Source: Davidsoniella eucalypti
Lineage: Eukaryota; Ascomycota; Sordariomycetes; Microascales; Ceratocystidaceae
DNA: 11,259 bases
Reading direction: 5' to 3'
NCBI GenBank assembly: GCA_004009845.1
Contig: RMBW01000351.1
Location: forward strand, 1 to 11,259
Position numbers and translations under genes: made by a program. Each line of letters opens with the position of its first letter. Within the stretch, counting starts at the first letter, position 1. Below are positions 7,445 through 11,259 of this stretch, piece after piece. The notes beneath the pieces were generated by a model, which did no database searches, had not been told where the DNA came from, and saw nothing but the letters and a program-made list of their open reading frames with translations.

Positions 7445-7850
7445 TATGGAGTTCGAGATCTATCCACTGTAGATCGGGCCATTATCACTCGACTAGATTC
7501 TAGAAATTACATGGTATTTCATCTGTTCAGACAATAGAGAAATCTTATTGTCAGAAAGAATATAATCATCATGATTACCTGGATCACAATGTGGAGATGG
7601 TGGCGAGTTGAAGTGGAATCATAATTATCAACTATAAAGAGAAATATGGGAAATATGGCAATCGAACTGTATCTTTTTTTTATGTCTCATGTTATTTGTA
7701 TTGATATACCAAGTATCATATGACTAAAACTTGATATCTTCTACATGTTATGTATAAATACTGTTGTTGTGGCGTGGAAGCTGAACTAATAAACGAAGAT
7801 ATGATTCTGGCATCAGCTATGAAAGACGATACCAAGGAGAAGAAGGTTGC
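7445..7850 (+). pseudogene. Possible second copia RNase H relic
   Basis: A frame at about 7468-7525 reads DRAIITRLDSRNYMVFHLF, close to the DWAGD..TRRSTSGYVF block. Around 7685-7710 a frame reads VICIDIPSI, which may be the KHIDI block. Near 7785-7830 ELINEDMILASAMK resembles the late EDM.AD.LTK block. The order and spacing suit RNase H, and an LTR-like segment follows at 7918, as expected at the 3' end of a copia element. Each match is weak and stops interrupt the frames, so chance is not excluded. Confidence 0.35.
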
Positions 7851-7917
7851 TTTTTTCTACAGTCTATGAGACGATATACGAGGAGTTGCAATGAAAACTG
7901 GTCGTAAAAGGATGATT

Positions 7918-8043
7918 CGATTGAGACCGATGAAGGAGAAAGAGAAACTAAGACTAATAATCGGCGGGAATAGGTCCCTACTTATAGCCGATTCTAGTAC
8001 TGACAAGGAATGCCTTGGCTAACCTTACTAGGCCTTAGTCTCT
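7918..8043 (+). mobile_element. LTR-like segment P
   Basis: This shares ACCGATGAAGGAGAA and then CGGCGGGAATAGGTCCCTA plus TTATAGCCG with 10283-10405, and both end in GGCCTTAG. The purine-rich GATGAAGGAGAAAGAGAAA just before the conserved core looks like a polypurine tract next to a 3' LTR. The LTR outer limits are not visible, and no second matching copy flanks the same element. Confidence 0.45.
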
Positions 8044-8408
8044 TACAGTCTATAGGACAATTACACAACATATTCTGTGAAATGATGACTGTCTTTGAAG
8101 TTTATCTAGCTATGAATGAAAATTCCCAACTTTGTACAACCCGAGTCTAGTTACAGTTGTCTACAATTGCCTAAGTCTTGAATGCCATATCCATGAGCTA
8201 AAGTCTTTGATGCAAAGGATACAGTAATAACAACGATTACAAAGGTTTTCGAATGGCAAAAAAGTTATATAATGCATGCTGTCAATGCTATCTGTCAACT
8301 GCTTGCCTCGGCGATAGTAGAGAGCAAGACCGAAATACTTATTTACCTTTTTCACATGGAAATCTGTAGATATATAACTCAAGTTGAACCTCATATAGAC
8401 TAAGCGTT
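8044..8408. other. No gene recognised on the plus strand
   Basis: The plus strand holds only short frames. The minus strand has the weak copia-like frame listed separately. I see no repeat shared with the rest of the window. Confidence 0.4.
8161..8394 (-). pseudogene. Possible antisense copia GAG-pre-integrase relic
   Basis: The minus-strand frame of 77 codons ends in WIWHSRLRQL. This resembles the LWH.RLGHL signature that closes the GAG-pre-integrase domain of copia polyproteins. The preceding FENLCNRCYYCI could be the degraded NGLY.L stretch. The CCHC and integrase motifs that should flank it were not found. With a single motif the call is weak; the frame could be chance. Confidence 0.25.
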
Positions 8409-8427
8409 AGTGTTATGAAATAACACT
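8409..8427. repeat. Perfect hairpin
   Basis: AGTGTTAT (8409-8416) pairs exactly with ATAACACT (8420-8427) around a GAA loop. Confidence 0.6.
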
Positions 8428-8439
8428 CGCAGACTCTCC

Positions 8440-8530
8440 GCATGAGGCTTAGGGTTGATACACAGCCTCACCTTTCGACTCCGGTGGCAACAATTCCTGC
8501 ATTGAGGCTAGACTTGATACACAGCCAACA
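8440..8530. repeat. Imperfect 30-bp direct repeat with internal fold
   Basis: The unit at 8440-8471 recurs at 8499-8530; the conserved core is TTGATACACAGCC, preceded by GAGGCT. In the first unit GAGGCT (8444-8449) can pair with AGCCTC (8464-8469), and in the second only GGCT/AGCC is left. It may be a regulatory repeat within an LTR, as it lies between LTR-like segment P and a pyrimidine-rich stretch. Confidence 0.5.
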
Positions 8531-8559
8531 CAGCATTGCCTCGAACTTCTGTCCGTAGA

Positions 8560-8750
8560 CCAGATCCTTCTGTTTTCTTCCTCTCTCGGTTTAACATAAA
8601 TATCTTGCTTGTTTCTTCCTTTCCTGTTCTCTTCTTTCCTTTCCCCTCCAAGCTTACAACTCTCTGTGTACCTGACCTCCTAGTGCAACCTCCTCTTCTT
8701 GTTCCTGTTCTTGTTCTTATCTTTGCTCCTGCTCCTGTCCTGATCTAGTT
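8560..8750 (+). repeat. Pyrimidine-rich tract with short periodic repeats
   Basis: The plus strand is strongly C/T-rich, with recurring units such as CTTGTTC and CTCCTG at about 8690-8740. The open frame across it (8536-8748) reads low-complexity Pro, Val, Leu and Phe and is best explained by composition. It might be a promoter-type pyrimidine tract, but no gene follows. Confidence 0.45.
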
Positions 8751-9150
8751 CCACTTTACTTAATTTATTATTCTGTTTATTTCTGATATCCTGAAAACAC
8801 CAAAAACATCATCGCGTGACTACTCGCCTAGTGATCACTTGTTCCCCTTTGAACTCCTGCCTGCCCGTCCATTACAGTTAGTCCTTCTCGTATGTTTTTA
8901 GTAACGTTAAGTATTTTGTTTCAGTGATAATTGACGACTTACGTTTCATTGCAAGTGTCTAGAGACTATATAGACATTTGTTGAGCTTAACACGTATGTT
9001 CATCAGTTGTTGTTGTGTGGCTGTAGTTCACCTTAGAGCTCTATAAATATTGTTTATTTCGCTTGTATATAGCTGCTCTATATGCCGGTATCACACATTA
9101 TTGAAAGACAATACTGGAGAACATCAGAGCACATATATAATGATAGATAG
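8751..9150. other. No feature recognised
   Basis: I see no open frame of note, no shared repeat and no RNA gene. Copia RT sequence upstream of the relic at 9155 may extend into this stretch but is too decayed to read. Confidence 0.4.
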
Positions 9151-9154
9151 AGTG

Positions 9155-9710
9155 ATTAGGAATTGAGTTGATCTTGGAATTAACATATCACTGTAGTTGT
9201 ATATACAATCCTCTTCTCTTGACTCCTCAGTTAAAACAATAATATGGCCACCTTTATATAGAATACTATGCTACCTTGTATTGATGAATTTGCAAAGGTA
9301 TATAACAGTGTGGCTTGAATCATAGAAGTTCGAAAGTTTCGTTTTGCATTTGATACAATATTGATGCTGTAATGTATACCAACAATATTAGTATCATTAT
9401 GTATCAGAACCTTTCAGGCTATACCAATTGCAATAATGTTGCCTTGAACATTAAGAGACACTATAGAGTAATACGACTTGTATTCACTATGCCAGTAGTC
9501 ATAGCTAGCTACATACCCTACTATAAAATAATGTATATGGCTAGGTTTTTAGTAACTACGTTTTACTTGGTGATATCAGAAGTCCCAACTTTTGTTATCG
9601 GCACAATTTTGACACCAGACAGTGAGTATGTGACAAATATTTCCATCACTTGAGTCCTTGCCAAACTCTGCAATGATAATATCAAAATACTTGATACACT
9701 TGATGTTCCT
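9155..9710 (+). pseudogene. Ty1/copia RT end and RNase H relic
   Basis: Blocks in order over three frames: VDLG at about 9167-9178, then IQSSSLDSSVK at 9203-9235 (family DLG...FLG, then SQ..YID..LK). CIDEFAKVYNSVA from about 9277 resembles TRPDIAFAVN. IDAVMYTNN, then LSGYTNCNNVALNIKR, then LVFTM in the open frame 9372-9653 match HW.AVKR and GYTDADWAGN..TRRSTSGYVFTL. FLVTTFYLVISEV matches LSTTEAEY.A.SEA. The spacing between PDI and GYTD equivalents (about 45 codons) is right for the family. Catalytic Asp residues in GYTDADWA are replaced by Asn or Cys. The open frame is a relic and not a secreted or membrane protein, despite its hydrophobic look. Confidence 0.6.
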
Positions 9711-10282
9711 AAATCAACTTCTATTTGATTAAGCCATCTCTAAACTCAAAGCTAGGTTGACTTCTCTCAATCCCTCATCCTTCAATTTCAATCATAAACA
9801 ACCCACGGCTTGCGAAAATGTTTCTTAGGTCATTTGATCATGATGATTTATAAACCGGGGGCAAACTAAACAGACACTCCTGCCACAGAACAAATGAACA
9901 AAGTACAGAATCATTACGTATTGGTAATAAAATGAGAAAGGGGCCATCTTGTCACAGCTAACCAAAAGATCTCTTGATATCGGTAATAACAGTTCAGCTT
10001 GTTTTAGCTAAGAGCTTTGGATCCTTTCTCTTTTTCATGTTAAAAAAAGAGTTTAAGTCTACTTGGGGATTTCTAAAAAGATCAATATATTCAAGTACCG
10101 CAATTGACTAGATAGAACAAGTATATTCTACAAGCGGGATTCAAATAGATCATAAGTTTTCTATAATCTGAGTACTAATTAGTATAAATGTCTCTGGAAT
10201 TTTCTATATTGTCATCATGGTTATGCCGTTCATTGACACGAACTAGATGAGGCAGTGGAAAGCAATCTAGTAGAAAAGACTT
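9711..10282. other. No feature recognised
   Basis: The stretch lies between the copia RNase H relic and LTR-like segment Q. It should hold the RNase H end and 3' untranslated part, but I cannot read a frame. There are no repeats shared with the window. Confidence 0.4.
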
Positions 10283-10405
10283 TGATTGATACCGATGAAG
10301 GAGAAGGGCTAATATCTGTTGGAATACGGCGGGAATAGGTCCCTATTTATAGCCGTTTATCTGACTAGGTAAATACCTAGACAAATACCAACTGGGCCTT
10401 AGCCC
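10283..10405 (+). mobile_element. LTR-like segment Q with polypurine-like tract
   Basis: ACCGATGAAGGAGAAGGG (10291-10308) is a purine-rich stretch shared with segment P. TGTTGGAATA at 10317 is a typical LTR start beginning with TG. The core CGGCGGGAATAGGTCCCTA is shared with P, and GGCCTTAG is at 10395-10402. The position downstream of a sense copia RNase H relic suits a 3' LTR. The right end is not defined; TTGGTATCAAGAAC at about 10562 resembles a copia primer-binding site, which would instead make this a 5' LTR. Confidence 0.45.
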
Positions 10406-10540
10406 GTGACATTCATCAGGGTTGGGTCTTCACACCGAGCTTGCTCACCGCTACGGTCGTGTGTATTTATCAAAGTTGAAACAATAATTCCTCATCACCA
10501 AATTATCACCCCTTCGGTCTTATCACTATCCTAATAATTC

Positions 10541-10965
10541 TATATGGAAATTGAGGTAAACTTGGTATCAAGAACAATGCAACCTCATTTATTACTTAAA
10601 CCATTATTGAGTAACTGTATAATAATGCTATCTACACGGTATTTTAGCAGTAACAGGTACGTCTGGGCCATGGACGGTTTGTCGACATGTTACCAACAGG
10701 AAAACTATTGCCTTATTTGTCTGCAACCTACAGAATCTTGGGCTATATCAGCAACTATTGCATTCTCTCAGCCTACCTCAAGCTTATGTGAGACATCGGA
10801 TAGTGTATTCGAGCAACACTTCAAATTTGTAACCAATTCCGAGTAAAAATTACCACTTTATAGGAATAAAAGTATTAAATACTTACAGTTAGTATTGTTT
10901 TTTTTCCATCTAAAACTTTAAATTTGCAATTATATACAAATATAAGTATCACAACCACATTCTTA
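10541..10965. other. Unrecognised stretch with a 100-codon open frame
   Basis: A plus-strand frame (10544-10846) is open for 100 codons. It is Ser, Leu and Cys rich, with no motif, signal peptide or membrane span I recognise, and no paralogue in the window. It follows LTR-like segment Q and a possible primer-binding site at about 10562, so it could be a decayed gag start. On the minus strand it lies just inside terminal module copy 3 and might be that element's body. I do not call it a gene. Confidence 0.25.
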
Positions 10966-11104
10966 GTAAGCGAAATCATAGAAAAGTTACCATTTCTACA
11001 TCAACTTTAGCCAATGACGCATTTAGATAAGCTTAATTGAGTTGAATATAAAGGACAAGGGCCTCCGCCCTCTTATTAGCTATCAACTGCCACCGAATAA
11101 TACC
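10966..11104 (-). mobile_element. Terminal module, copy 3 (inverted)
   Basis: Read on the minus strand from 11104: GGTATTATTCGGTGGC, GTTGATAGCTAA (copy 1 has GTTGACAGCTAA), AGGGCGGAGGCCCT forming a clean 5-bp stem, TCATTGGC, then GATTTCGCTTAC ending at 10966. Block order matches the other two copies and the length is 139 bases. Outside the terminus the flank is CCAGGT and not AACCCT. Its inverted placement lets it pair with copy 1 or copy 2 as inverted ends of a larger unit. Confidence 0.65.
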
Positions 11105-11201
11105 ACCTGGTTCTCCAAGGGCCATTAGGGTCTCTCGATGTCTAACGAATCACTAAGGTCAGATCCACATAAAGACGTAAAATTTATAAAATAATAATTA
11201 G
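11105..11201. other. Flank of terminal module 3
   Basis: This is unique sequence of moderate GC falling into AT-rich DNA, with no gene recognised. Together with the tandem A-rich tail that follows, it could be the 3' untranslated end of a non-LTR element. Confidence 0.3.
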
Positions 11202-11258
11202 AAGCAAAAAAAATTAAAGCAAAAAAATTAAAAACAAAAAAATTAAAGCAAAAAATTA
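11202..11258 (+). repeat. Four-unit A-rich tandem repeat
   Basis: Units of 13-15 bases with consensus AAGCAAAAAAATTA lie at 11202-11216, 11217-11230, 11231-11245 and 11246-11258. The array runs to the window edge and may continue. Short tandem tails like this are typical of the 3' ends of some LINEs and SINEs. Confidence 0.7.
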
Positions 11259-11259
11259 A

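Noticed and set aside
8013..8048. Minus-strand C..C...K..R motif as continuation of an antisense copia integrase
   Set aside because: It overlaps the sense LTR-like segment P, so both cannot be right; the LTR match is longer and shared with segment Q.
8536..8748. A 70-codon hydrophobic protein
   Set aside because: It is a by-product of a C/T-rich tract with periodic repeats.
9372..9653. A membrane or secreted protein of 93 residues
   Set aside because: LSGYTNCNNVALNIKR, LVFTM and TTFYLVISEV line up with copia RNase H; the hydrophobic look comes from decay.

Overview
The window looks like a transposon graveyard from a filamentous ascomycete nuclear genome. It is AT-rich and carries no intact gene, no tRNA or rRNA and no CRISPR array that I can see. 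Almost everything I can identify is broken retrotransposon. A plant-biotrophic powdery mildew (Erysiphales) is my best guess for the organism. It rests on the style of the LINE (Tad1-like ORF1, and an ORF2 starting with an APE endonuclease) and on the density of nested copia and LINE fragments. This is inference, not proof.

Layout from left to right. 1-844 is a decayed Ty1/copia pol fragment (reverse transcriptase end plus RNase H), nearly identical to 6264-7112. At 844/846 it is cut by a second repeat copy that begins with a terminal module, GGTATTATTCGGCGGC (846-994). After the module comes the same copia family (1055-1298 and 2066-2813), itself split by an insert at 1299-2065. The first part of that insert is an antisense copia RT/RNase H relic. 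At about 2814 a GC-richer LINE begins (2814-4975): ORF1 without its zinc knuckle, an apparently complete endonuclease domain, frameshifts in A-runs, and a break exactly where the reverse transcriptase should start. The break is caused by a second copy of the terminal module (4976-5125). An AT-rich stretch and the best copia pol relic follow (5800-7390). From 7445 to 10405 there are further sense copia relics, two LTR-like segments preceded by a shared purine-rich tract, one weak antisense relic, and long stretches where I recognise nothing. A third, inverted copy of the terminal module sits at 10966-11104. The window ends in a four-unit A-rich tandem repeat.

No genes here work together as a pathway. 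The story is one of nested insertion: copia cut by module plus copia, cut by LINE, cut by module plus copia. The least explained element is the roughly 140-150 bp terminal module. It occurs three times, and both forward copies sit directly after AACCCT. Copia assignments rest on motif reading by eye across frameshifts, not on database searches.
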